Source: Bacilli bacterium (GTDB lineage Bacteria; Bacillota_I; Bacilli_A; RFN20; CAG-288). From it: DNA of 8,923 bases. The position numbers were made by a program, and so were the translations under genes. Where the stretch lies: NCBI GenBank assembly GCA_900769965.1, contig CAAGIQ010000124.1:1-8923 (forward strand), given 5' to 3'. Of the stretch, positions 1 to 5,414 are shown one piece after another; position 1 is the first letter of the stretch, and every line of letters starts with the position of its first letter. Below the pieces are notes generated by a model. It saw only the letters and a program-made list of their open reading frames with translations. It was not told the origin of the DNA and did not search any database.

Positions 1-207
1 TACTAACGAATCAAGCTTTTTCTTAGCAAAGTCAAAACTTAAATTATATTTTGAATATACGTAATATAAAGTATCGAGATTATATTCGTAAGCGAAGACT
101 TTTTCTAAGCTATTTCCACTAAAAAACTTCACGCTACTAGAGCTACTAAAGCTAGTTAATAACGTCTTTTTTAAGATGTATGGAGCGCTTAAAATATATT
201 TATTCAT
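1..207 (-). CDS. Unidentified protein, N-terminal 69 residues (runs off the left edge)
   Basis: An open frame starts at the ATG at 207-205 and continues without a stop to the window edge, giving 69 residues that begin MNKYILSAPYILKK. The start is supported by a GAGGAAA ribosome binding site a few bases upstream and by an 8-base overlap with the stop of the preceding flavin-reductase-like gene, an arrangement typical of translational coupling. A run of five serines lies at residues 21-25. The part after residue 34 is rich in Tyr, Phe and Lys (EYNLDTLYYVYSKYNLSFDF) and looks helical. No Walker A motif, signal peptide or membrane segment is visible. I do not recognise the family with confidence. 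The pattern 'YxYN..TLYYV..KYNLSFDFAKKKLDSL' faintly recalls the N-termini of AddB-like PD-(D/E)XK nuclease proteins of Mollicutes relatives, but this is only an impression from 69 residues. Confidence 0.7.
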   Translation of the reverse strand, partial: MNKYILSAPYILKKTLLTSFSSSSSVKFFSGNSLEKVFAYEYNLDTLYYVYSKYNLSFDFAKKKLDSLV

Positions 208-643
208 CTATTTCCTCATAGGATAAAAATCTCTTATCATCGTTTACATGATACTTAACTATCTTAATTCTTAAAAGTTTATCATCACTTTCCTTAGAAG
301 GAAATGAAATATCTACTACTTCACCTAAGATGTAGTTTTTAGCATCTTTAACTACCTTTACTCCTTCAAAATCGATAAACGGAGCTATCTTGAGTTTGTT
401 CTTTTCTAAAGAGTGAGTTTCTCCAATAACTAAAGCGATATCTTTTTGACCTTTCGAAAGAGGAGAAATTCCAATTTTGTCACCTACTTCGATGTTTTTG
501 GAAGTATCAGATTGACTACCTAGAAGCATCAATACTTCCTCGTAATCGATGTGCATCGCCCAGGCACATGTCATAGCGTAAAAGCTATCACCTTTAATTA
601 AACTAACTACATTAGCACCTTGTTCAAAAGCTTTAAAAGACAT
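200..643 (-). CDS. Flavin-reductase-like FMN-binding split-barrel protein (DIM6/NTAB family)
   Basis: This 147-residue protein resembles the flavin reductase-like domain. The N-terminal segment ANVVSLIKGD...YAMTCAWAM (residues 10-30) matches the family's 'xxMTxSWxxxxS' strand, followed by a hydrophobic strand LMLLGSQSDTSKNI (38-51), which corresponds to the phosphate-contacting Ser/Thr stretch. The later YILGEVVDI (104-112) matches the common 'hhxGEVhDh' strand. Members are cytoplasmic, bind FMN as dimers and reduce flavins or other small acceptors with NAD(P)H. The physiological substrate cannot be read here. It is short for the family, which usually has 160-200 residues. I chose the ATG at 643 because a near-perfect GAGGAGG site sits 4 bases upstream. 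A TTG at 673 would add ten residues that run through that site. It has its own promoter and is translationally coupled to the next gene. The fold is fairly sure, the substrate unknown. Confidence 0.8.
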   Translation of the reverse strand: MSFKAFEQGANVVSLIKGDSFYAMTCAWAMHIDYEEVLMLLGSQSDTSKNIEVGDKIGISPLSKGQKDIALVIGETHSLEKNKLKIAPFIDFEGVKVVKDAKNYILGEVVDISFPSKESDDKLLRIKIVKYHVNDDKRFLSYEEIDE

Positions 644-647
644 ATTT

Positions 648-654
648 CCTCCTC
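648..654 (-). promoter_or_regulatory. Strong Shine-Dalgarno site fixing the flavin-reductase-like start
   Basis: The minus strand reads GAGGAGG followed by AAAT and then ATG at 643. This is the best ribosome binding site in the window, and it decides for ATG at 643 over the in-frame TTG at 673. Confidence 0.85.
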
Positions 655-703
655 GTTTAATAAGATAAGACAAAATAATAATTAATCTATCAAGTTATGA
701 TTT

Positions 704-712
704 ATTATAGCA
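704..712 (-). promoter_or_regulatory. Extended -10 promoter of the flavin-reductase-like gene
   Basis: The minus strand reads TGCTATAAT, a perfect extended -10 element (TGnTATAAT). Transcription would begin near 697, leaving a leader of about 54 bases before the ATG at 643. No good -35 hexamer lies 17 bases upstream (ATAAAT at 727-732), which is tolerable for an extended -10 promoter. The -35 zone is instead occupied by a palindrome. Confidence 0.65.
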
Positions 713-725
713 AAAAAATATAAGA

Positions 726-745
726 TATTTATCTCTAGATAAATA
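726..745. promoter_or_regulatory. 20-bp palindrome over the -35 region, possible operator
   Basis: TATTTATCT and AGATAAATA are perfect 9-bp inverted arms separated by CT. The palindrome covers the place of the -35 element for the TATAAT at 704-709, a usual position for a repressor or activator site. Its right end shares bases with the U-tract of the pnp terminator. The arms are AT-rich, so chance is a real alternative. The bound protein is not apparent from the window. Confidence 0.4.
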
Positions 746-768
746 AAGCGCCTTAAGTTATAAGGCGC
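741..768 (-). terminator. Intrinsic terminator of pnp
   Basis: The arms at 748-755 and 761-768 (GCGCCTTA and TAAGGCGC) form a perfect 8-bp GC-rich stem with a 5-base loop, followed on the minus strand by TTTATTT. It begins 15 bases past the pnp stop codon and so separates pnp from the flavin-reductase-like gene. Confidence 0.88.
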
Positions 769-782
769 AAGTGGTTTTTAGT

Positions 783-2960
783 TTATTTTTTCTTAGATTT
801 GTTGAATGGTTTTTTAACTTGTTCAACATAGCCTTCTGGCTTTTCTAAGAATTCACGGTGAGAAAGATCAACTCTACCCTTTTCATCGATTCCAGTTACT
901 ATAACTTGTAACTTATCTCCGACGTGGCAGACATCTTCTACTTTTTCGACTCTGTTCCAACCTAACTTGGAGATGTGGCACATACCATCGACATCGCCGA
1001 ATAAGTTAACGAAGCAACCGAATGGTTCAATTCTAACAACTGTTCCATTGAAGACTTCACCAACTTTGGCAACTCTAGCGATATCTTCAATCATCATAAC
1101 AGCTTTGTTGATCATATCTCTGTTGACGTGATAGACAATAACTCTTCCATCATCGTTGATATCGATCTTACAGTTATCGCACTTCTCGATGATATCGTTA
1201 ATTACCTTACCTTGAGAACCGATAACTTCTCTAATCTTGTCGACTGGAATTTGCATCGTGTGCATCTTCAAAGCGTATTTAGATAACTCTTCTCTTGGAG
1301 CAGGAATAGCTTTTAACATGACGTCTAAAATTTCAGCTCTAGCGCCATGAGCTTGAGCTAAAGCTTGCTCTAAGACTTCTTTAGTAATTCCTTTGATCTT
1401 AATATCCATCTGTAAGGCAGTAATACCTTTAGAAGTACCAGCACACTTGAAGTCCATATCGCCTAAGTGGTCTTCTAAACCTTGGATATCGGTTAAGATG
1501 GTATATGGATGTTTACCATCGATTGGCCCAGAGGTAATTAAACCCATAGCAATACCGCTAACTGGAGCTTTGATTGGGACACCAGCAGCCATTAAAGCCA
1601 TGCAGGAAGCACAGATTGAAGCTTGAGATGAAGAACCGTTAGATTCGACAACTTCAGCAACTAATCTTATGGTGTATGGGAATTCATCTTCGGATGGAAT
1701 GACATAGGAAAGAGCTCTTTCACCTAAGGCACCGTGTCCGATTTCTCTTCTACCTGGGTTACCCATTCTTCCTAATTCACCGACAGCAAATGGTGGGAAG
1801 TTGTAGTGGTGCATGAATCTCTTGTTATCTTCTTCGTTCAAACCATCGATGATTTGAGAATCGGATAAAGCACCTAAAGTACAGGTTGAGATAACTTGAG
1901 TTTGACCTCTAGTAAACATAGCTGAACCATGTGGACGTGGAAGGAGATCGACTTGAGCATCGAGAGGTCTAATCTCATCGACTCTACGGCCGTCTGGTCT
2001 AACTTTATCTTCGGTGATGAGTCTTCTAACTTCATCTCTAACGAATTTTTCAAGGATTTCTTTAACAGCTTTAACTTTATCGTTCTTAGCTTTTTCATCC
2101 TTGTATTCTTTTTCTTCATAGATTTTAACGATTTCTTCTTCGACAGCATCGATAGCGTTTTGTCTTTCAAGCTTGTCGTAGATAGAAACGGATTTAACGA
2201 TTCTATTCTTGGAATCGTTAAGTTCAGCAACTTCCTTAAGTAAGTCTTCATCGATGGTGTGACATGGAATAACTCTCTTCTCTTTACCAACTTTAGCGAT
2301 GATTTCTTTTTGGAAAGCAACTAACTTCTTAATAGCTTCATGACCGAACATGATAGCGTCTAACATAACTTCTTCGGATAGCTCTTGAGCACCAGCTTCA
2401 ACCATGTTGATAGCTTCATAAGTACCAGCAACAGCTAAGTTTAAATCGCTCTTAGCTTTCTCTTCTTGAGTTGGGTTAATAACAAATTTTCCATCGACTC
2501 TTCCGACGTAGACACCTGCAATTGGTCCATCGAATGGAATATCAGAAATTCCTAAGGCTAAAGAGGAACCGAACATAGCGGTCATCTCTGGAGTAGCATC
2601 TGGATCGTTAGACATGATCATGTTAACGACTTGTACTTCAGTGCAGAAGCCTTCTGGGAACATAGGTCTAATCGGTCTATCGATTAAACGAGCAGATAAG
2701 GTAGCGTGTTCAGATGGTCTACCTTCTCTTCTTAAGAATCCGCCTGGAATCTTACCAGCCGAATATTGTTTCTCTTCATAACCTACAGTAAGTGGGAAGA
2801 AATCGACACCTTCTTTTGGTTCTTTAGCAGCGCATACAGTGGAGAGAACAGCTGTATCGTTGAGTCTAACTAAACAAGCCCCCGCGGCTTGCTTTGCAAT
2901 TTCACCGACTTCGACAGCAAGATGTTTACCTTCGAAGTCCATTTCGAATATTTGCTTCAT
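783..2960 (-). CDS. pnp: Polynucleotide phosphorylase (polyribonucleotide nucleotidyltransferase)
   Basis: This 725-residue protein has the normal length and full architecture of PNPase. A first RNase PH-like domain covers about residues 1-145, with the FLRREGR loop at 75-81 that corresponds to the RNA-binding FFRR loop. A helical linker covers about 150-320. The second RNase PH domain covers about 321-555 and holds the phosphate-binding NGSSS (441-445) and the catalytic DHLGDMDFK (497-505), where D497, D503 and K505 match E. coli D486, D492 and K494. A KH domain follows (571-630, GxxG loop as IGSQGK), then an S1 domain (633-704). It degrades RNA 3'-to-5' with phosphate, releasing nucleoside diphosphates, and can add tails in reverse. 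It acts as a cytoplasmic trimer, often with RNase E/Y and a helicase. The ATG at 2960 has an AAAGGAT site 7 bases upstream. No rpsO lies next to it, unlike in many bacteria. An unusual CxxC (C594, C597) sits in the KH domain. Confidence 0.98.
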   Translation of the reverse strand: MKQIFEMDFEGKHLAVEVGEIAKQAAGACLVRLNDTAVLSTVCAAKEPKEGVDFFPLTVGYEEKQYSAGKIPGGFLRREGRPSEHATLSARLIDRPIRPMFPEGFCTEVQVVNMIMSNDPDATPEMTAMFGSSLALGISDIPFDGPIAGVYVGRVDGKFVINPTQEEKAKSDLNLAVAGTYEAINMVEAGAQELSEEVMLDAIMFGHEAIKKLVAFQKEIIAKVGKEKRVIPCHTIDEDLLKEVAELNDSKNRIVKSVSIYDKLERQNAIDAVEEEIVKIYEEKEYKDEKAKNDKVKAVKEILEKFVRDEVRRLITEDKVRPDGRRVDEIRPLDAQVDLLPRPHGSAMFTRGQTQVISTCTLGALSDSQIIDGLNEEDNKRFMHHYNFPPFAVGELGRMGNPGRREIGHGALGERALSYVIPSEDEFPYTIRLVAEVVESNGSSSQASICASCMALMAAGVPIKAPVSGIAMGLITSGPIDGKHPYTILTDIQGLEDHLGDMDFKCAGTSKGITALQMDIKIKGITKEVLEQALAQAHGARAEILDVMLKAIPAPREELSKYALKMHTMQIPVDKIREVIGSQGKVINDIIEKCDNCKIDINDDGRVIVYHVNRDMINKAVMMIEDIARVAKVGEVFNGTVVRIEPFGCFVNLFGDVDGMCHISKLGWNRVEKVEDVCHVGDKLQVIVTGIDEKGRVDLSHREFLEKPEGYVEQVKKPFNKSKKK

Positions 2961-2990
2961 TCAAAAATCCTTTCATAAATTAACGTAACT

Positions 2991-2999
2991 AGTTTATCA
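2991..2999 (-). promoter_or_regulatory. Candidate extended -10 promoter of pnp
   Basis: The minus strand reads TGATAAACT (TG, one base, then TAAACT, which has 4 of 6 consensus bases). It would give a leader of about 25 bases. No convincing -35 element is seen, so this is a tentative call. A promoter is expected somewhere here because a terminator lies just upstream. Confidence 0.3.
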
Positions 3000-3009
3000 C
3001 TTTTCTAAA

Positions 3010-3030
3010 TAATAATCACTATTAATAATC
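3010..3030. repeat. Two direct 8-bp repeats upstream of pnp
   Basis: TAATAATC occurs at 3010-3017 and again at 3023-3030, 13 bases apart start to start, in the gap between the upstream terminator and pnp. The position could suit a tandem regulator site. The sequence is very AT-rich and 13 bases is not a whole helical turn, so chance is likely. Confidence 0.25.
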
Positions 3031-3054
3031 TTATTTGATGACTTGTTTACATAG

Positions 3055-3082
3055 TAAAAGGAGAAGATACTATTCTTCTCCT
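3055..3082 (-). terminator. Intrinsic terminator after the membrane-anchored YjbR-repeat protein
   Basis: The minus transcript forms AGGAGAAGA / TCTTCTCCT, a perfect 9-bp stem (3059-3067 with 3074-3082) around a 6-base loop, then a short UUUA run. It begins 8 bases past the stop codon at 3091. The U-tract is short, so it may be leaky into pnp. Confidence 0.65.
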
Positions 3083-3090
3083 CAAATTTA

Positions 3091-5277
3091 TCAATTTTCT
3101 TTATTCGCTTCTTCTTGATCTATGAGCTTCTTTGAGAAAATTCTAGATTTTTCAAAGATGTCTTTTAACTCTTCTTCAGAAGTAAAAGTATCATCGATAT
3201 AGATCTGATACCAGAAGAATCCGAACGGGAATTTCGATGGAGTTAATGAATTATGCTTTTCTTTAATTTCATCTTTATCTTTCTCGTCAAGTCTAAGGAT
3301 GACTCTTAAACCTTTCTGACCGACTAGATAGACTAAAGCATAAGCTTTTCCGAAGATTTTTAACGAAGTTGGAGCGTTACTTCTCTTACCTAACTTAACT
3401 TCAGTTTCAAAGTTATCGCTGTCTTTAACTAATTCTATGAAATCTTCTTTTGAAAGGTTCAAAGGAGTTGGAACAAAAGGAATTTCCTCTTGGACTTCAT
3501 CAACTTCTTCTTTAACCTCATTTACTGGTTCTACAACTTCTTCAACAACCCTATTCTTCTCTTCTTCCTCTAATCTCTTACGATTTTCATCGTCGATTAA
3601 GGATTTAGTAAAGATACGTGATCTTTCAAAAATCCACTTAACTTCGGATTTTTTATAGAATGAATCATCGAAGTAGAACTGATACCAGAAAGGACCTATC
3701 GGGAATCTAGAAACTTTCAAAGATTCGTGATTCTCCTTGACCTTTGTCGCGGTCTCCGCATCTAATCTAAGGATTATTCTCACTAGACCAAATCTATTTT
3801 CATATACCATAGCATAGGTCTTTTCGTAGGCTTTTAATGAATAAGGAACATTGCCCTTTCTCTTTACTATTGAAGCGTATTGAGGAACATCCTCAGATAC
3901 TACTTCACAAAGCTTTTCACGGGAATAACGTAAAGCGGAACGCTTGATCTTAATCTCTTCTTTCTCAGTTTCAGAAAGAACCTCATCTTCTTTAATTTCG
4001 TATTCAGGAGCGGTAGTTGGATCAACTACTTCATCCTCTTCTACTACTTCTTCTTTAACTTCGACTTCTTCAGAAGTTTCTTCCTCTTTTGGAGCTTCTT
4101 CTACAGGTTTTACTTCTTCTTTTGGTTCTTCTTTAACTTCTTCGACTACTTCTTCTGTTACTTCAGGAGTTTCTTCTTTCTTTTCTTCTTCAAGAATAGT
4201 CTTTTCTTCTAAGACGATCTTGTCGGTTTCCTCTTCAAAATTAGTTTGTTTCTTGGCTAATTCGAGGTTGAAGTCTTCTGGAAGTGTTCTATCTATAACG
4301 TATTGAGGAACTGGATCTTTAGTCTTATCGAGTTCGAATTTTCTTACTAACATCAAAGCGCGGTCAACAACTGGATCAGCTACTGGAGTATAAGCTCCTA
4401 AAATCAAATTGAACTCGATCGAGGTAGTAGATATCGAACAGTCGACTTCATCATAAGCTTCCTTAAACGAGCGGATAATTCGTGACATCTTGGTGTTGTA
4501 GATGACAACAAAGCTATACCAGAAATAACAGTCGTTAATATCTTCAGCTTGATAGAACGGATTTAGAAGTTTTTCATTTATATCTTTATCAGTTCTCAAG
4601 TAAACTTTTGTTATTCCTTCATAAGACTTTAACATTGCTACTAAGGTGTTCTCTTTGAATAGGAAGTAAACACCTTTATATTTTTCTAATGTTCTTACGT
4701 TTATCTTATTTGGATAATTCTCTTTATCTTCGTTGAGGTGTTTGATTTCAGCAACGATATCATCAATGGTGATAAAATCACTATAATATTTTTCAGATTG
4801 AAGGTTAAAGGATTCTAAATCATCTACTTTTGAATACTTAGCCACCATGTAGACGTCGAAGTTTGGCATCTCAAGAAGATCTTTTTTCTCGCCATCAAAC
4901 TCTTCAACTGTAAGCTGTTCTTTAGCTAAACCATCTTTATCGATCACTGAACGAACATATTTCTTATAGAAATTAAATCCGTTGAAGTTATAACCATCTT
5001 TAATTGGTTTTAAGGTTGATAGATCAACTTTATCTCCTTTTTTAACTTCCATCTTCAATTCATCGGTGGAGCCTTGATAAAGACCTCCATCGAAATCGAT
5101 GAAGATGAAATGCATCTTATTTCTCTTTCTTCTGTAAATAGAAGCTATTAATATGTAGATTAAGATAAATAGGATAACACCAATTCCTAAACCAACAGCT
5201 AGTAGCTCAATAGGCGATAAACTGCTTAAGGATTCAACTATAGAATTAAACCAATCGGAGATGCTTAATAGGATCAT
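3091..5277 (-). CDS. Membrane-anchored protein with three MmcQ/YjbR-like units and acidic linkers (function unknown)
   Basis: I do not recognise this 728-residue protein as a named family. One hydrophobic segment at residues 23-48 is followed by RRKRNK (49-54), so by the positive-inside rule the rest should be cytoplasmic. Residues 55-148 (FIDFDGG...VKKGDKVDL...KDGYNFNGF...VYMVAKY) resemble an InlB B-repeat, a module usually found outside cells. Three related units follow: about 168-278 (degenerate, YFWYSFVV), 453-563 (SLKAYEKTYAMVYE...RIILRLD...FWYQFYFDD) and 609-721 (SLKIFGKAYALVY...RVILRLD...FWYQIYIDD). Their 'YALhY...LRLD...FWYxhxhDD...EEhxxhhExSR' pattern is that of the MmcQ/YjbR (CyaY-like) fold. 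Glu/Lys/Val/Pro-rich linkers lie at 346-444 and 564-602. The ATG at 5277 has AAAGG at suitable spacing. The gene stands alone between its own promoter and terminator. The stop is TGA followed directly by TAA. A scaffold or envelope-associated role is only a guess. Confidence 0.9.
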   Translation of the reverse strand: MILLSISDWFNSIVESLSSLSPIELLAVGLGIGVILFILIYILIASIYRRKRNKMHFIFIDFDGGLYQGSTDELKMEVKKGDKVDLSTLKPIKDGYNFNGFNFYKKYVRSVIDKDGLAKEQLTVEEFDGEKKDLLEMPNFDVYMVAKYSKVDDLESFNLQSEKYYSDFITIDDIVAEIKHLNEDKENYPNKINVRTLEKYKGVYFLFKENTLVAMLKSYEGITKVYLRTDKDINEKLLNPFYQAEDINDCYFWYSFVVIYNTKMSRIIRSFKEAYDEVDCSISTTSIEFNLILGAYTPVADPVVDRALMLVRKFELDKTKDPVPQYVIDRTLPEDFNLELAKKQTNFEEETDKIVLEEKTILEEEKKEETPEVTEEVVEEVKEEPKEEVKPVEEAPKEEETSEEVEVKEEVVEEDEVVDPTTAPEYEIKEDEVLSETEKEEIKIKRSALRYSREKLCEVVSEDVPQYASIVKRKGNVPYSLKAYEKTYAMVYENRFGLVRIILRLDAETATKVKENHESLKVSRFPIGPFWYQFYFDDSFYKKSEVKWIFERSRIFTKSLIDDENRKRLEEEEKNRVVEEVVEPVNEVKEEVDEVQEEIPFVPTPLNLSKEDFIELVKDSDNFETEVKLGKRSNAPTSLKIFGKAYALVYLVGQKGLRVILRLDEKDKDEIKEKHNSLTPSKFPFGFFWYQIYIDDTFTSEEELKDIFEKSRIFSKKLIDQEEANKEN
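3115..3453 (-). repeat. MmcQ/YjbR-like unit 3 (protein-level repeat)
   Basis: This encodes residues 609-721 of the membrane-anchored protein. Unit 3 aligns with unit 2 end to end without large gaps: SLKIFGKAYALVY with SLKAYEKTYAMVY, RVILRLD with RIILRLD, SKFPFGFFWYQIYIDD with SRFPIGPFWYQFYFDD, and FEKSRIFSKKLID with FERSRIFTKSLID. It is the clearest match to the YjbR pattern. Confidence 0.75.
3472..3588 (-). repeat. Short acidic linker between YjbR-like units 2 and 3
   Basis: This encodes residues 564-602, dominated by Glu, Val and Asn (EEEEKNRVVEEVVEPVNEVK and similar). It is a low-complexity spacer and probably extended or coiled. Confidence 0.75.
3589..3921 (-). repeat. MmcQ/YjbR-like unit 2 (protein-level repeat)
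   Basis: This encodes residues 453-563. It shares the 'LRLD...H.SL..S.FP.G.FWYQ.Y.DD' core and the closing 'SRIF.K.LID' with unit 3, which shows an internal duplication. Confidence 0.75.
3946..4242 (-). repeat. Long Glu-rich low-complexity linker
   Basis: This encodes residues 346-444, made largely of imperfect EEV, KEE and EEP units with scattered Pro, Thr and Val. At the DNA level it gives CTT/TTC-rich runs on the plus strand. The linker probably spaces the N-terminal membrane-side part from the paired C-terminal units. The Ser/Thr-rich plus-strand reading of the same bases is only its shadow. Confidence 0.8.
4444..4776 (-). repeat. Degenerate MmcQ/YjbR-like unit 1
   Basis: This encodes residues 168-278. 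The order of motifs is kept (LEKYKGVYFLFKEN, ITKVYLRTDKD, DINDCYFWYSFVVIYN, FKEAYDEV), but identity with units 2 and 3 is low. The equivalent of 'LRLD' is 'YLRTD', and the Phe-Trp-Tyr core is retained. Common origin is inferred from order and spacing. Confidence 0.5.
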
Positions 5278-5289
5278 CTAGTTACCTTT

Positions 5290-5308
5290 ATCGAAGATAT
5301 TCTTCGAT
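5290..5308 (-). promoter_or_regulatory. Leader hairpin touching the ribosome binding site
   Basis: The minus strand forms ATCGAAGA / TCTTCGAT, an 8-bp stem with a 3-base loop, ending directly at the AAAGG that serves the ATG at 5277. A stem so close to the binding site could affect translation or protect the 5' end of the message. Confidence 0.45.
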
Positions 5309-5318
5309 TAACCTTTCT

Positions 5319-5341
5319 ATTGAGATATGTCTCAATTTTAT
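5319..5341 (+). terminator. Terminator-like hairpin on the plus strand within the leader
   Basis: ATTGAGA (5319-5325) and TCTCAAT (5330-5336) form a 7-bp stem with a TATG loop, followed in the plus direction by a T-rich run (TTTATTTTTG). This has the form of a plus-strand terminator, though no plus-strand gene precedes it. In the minus transcript it is simply a second leader hairpin. Confidence 0.35.
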
Positions 5342-5367
5342 TTTTGTAAGTCTTACTTATATATTTA

Positions 5368-5396
5368 ATGATAGTCTAAAATATCATTTTAGTAAA
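5368..5396 (-). promoter_or_regulatory. Candidate promoter of the membrane-anchored protein
   Basis: The minus strand has TTTACT (-35, 5391-5396), a 17-base spacer and TATCAT (-10, 5368-5373). The start would fall near 5361, giving a leader of about 83 bases that carries both hairpins. A 7-bp inverted repeat (AATGATA / TATCATT, 5367-5373 and 5382-5388) overlaps the -10. There is no strong terminator between the phosphate transporter and this point, so some read-through from it is possible. Confidence 0.4.
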
Positions 5397-5414
5397 GCGC
5401 CAAAGAAACTTGAA

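Noticed and set aside
644..673. TTG at 673 as the start of the flavin-reductase-like gene
   Set aside because: The extra ten codons run through the strong GAGGAGG site that serves the ATG at 643.
1929..2243. Phe/Asp-rich open frame on the plus strand, and a Lys/Leu-rich minus frame at 1874-2320
   Set aside because: Both are out-of-frame readings of pnp with biased composition and no start signals.
3944..4306. Ser/Thr-rich open frame on the plus strand
   Set aside because: It is the antisense of the Glu-rich linker: GAA/GAG codons read backwards give Ser codons. It has no ribosome binding site.
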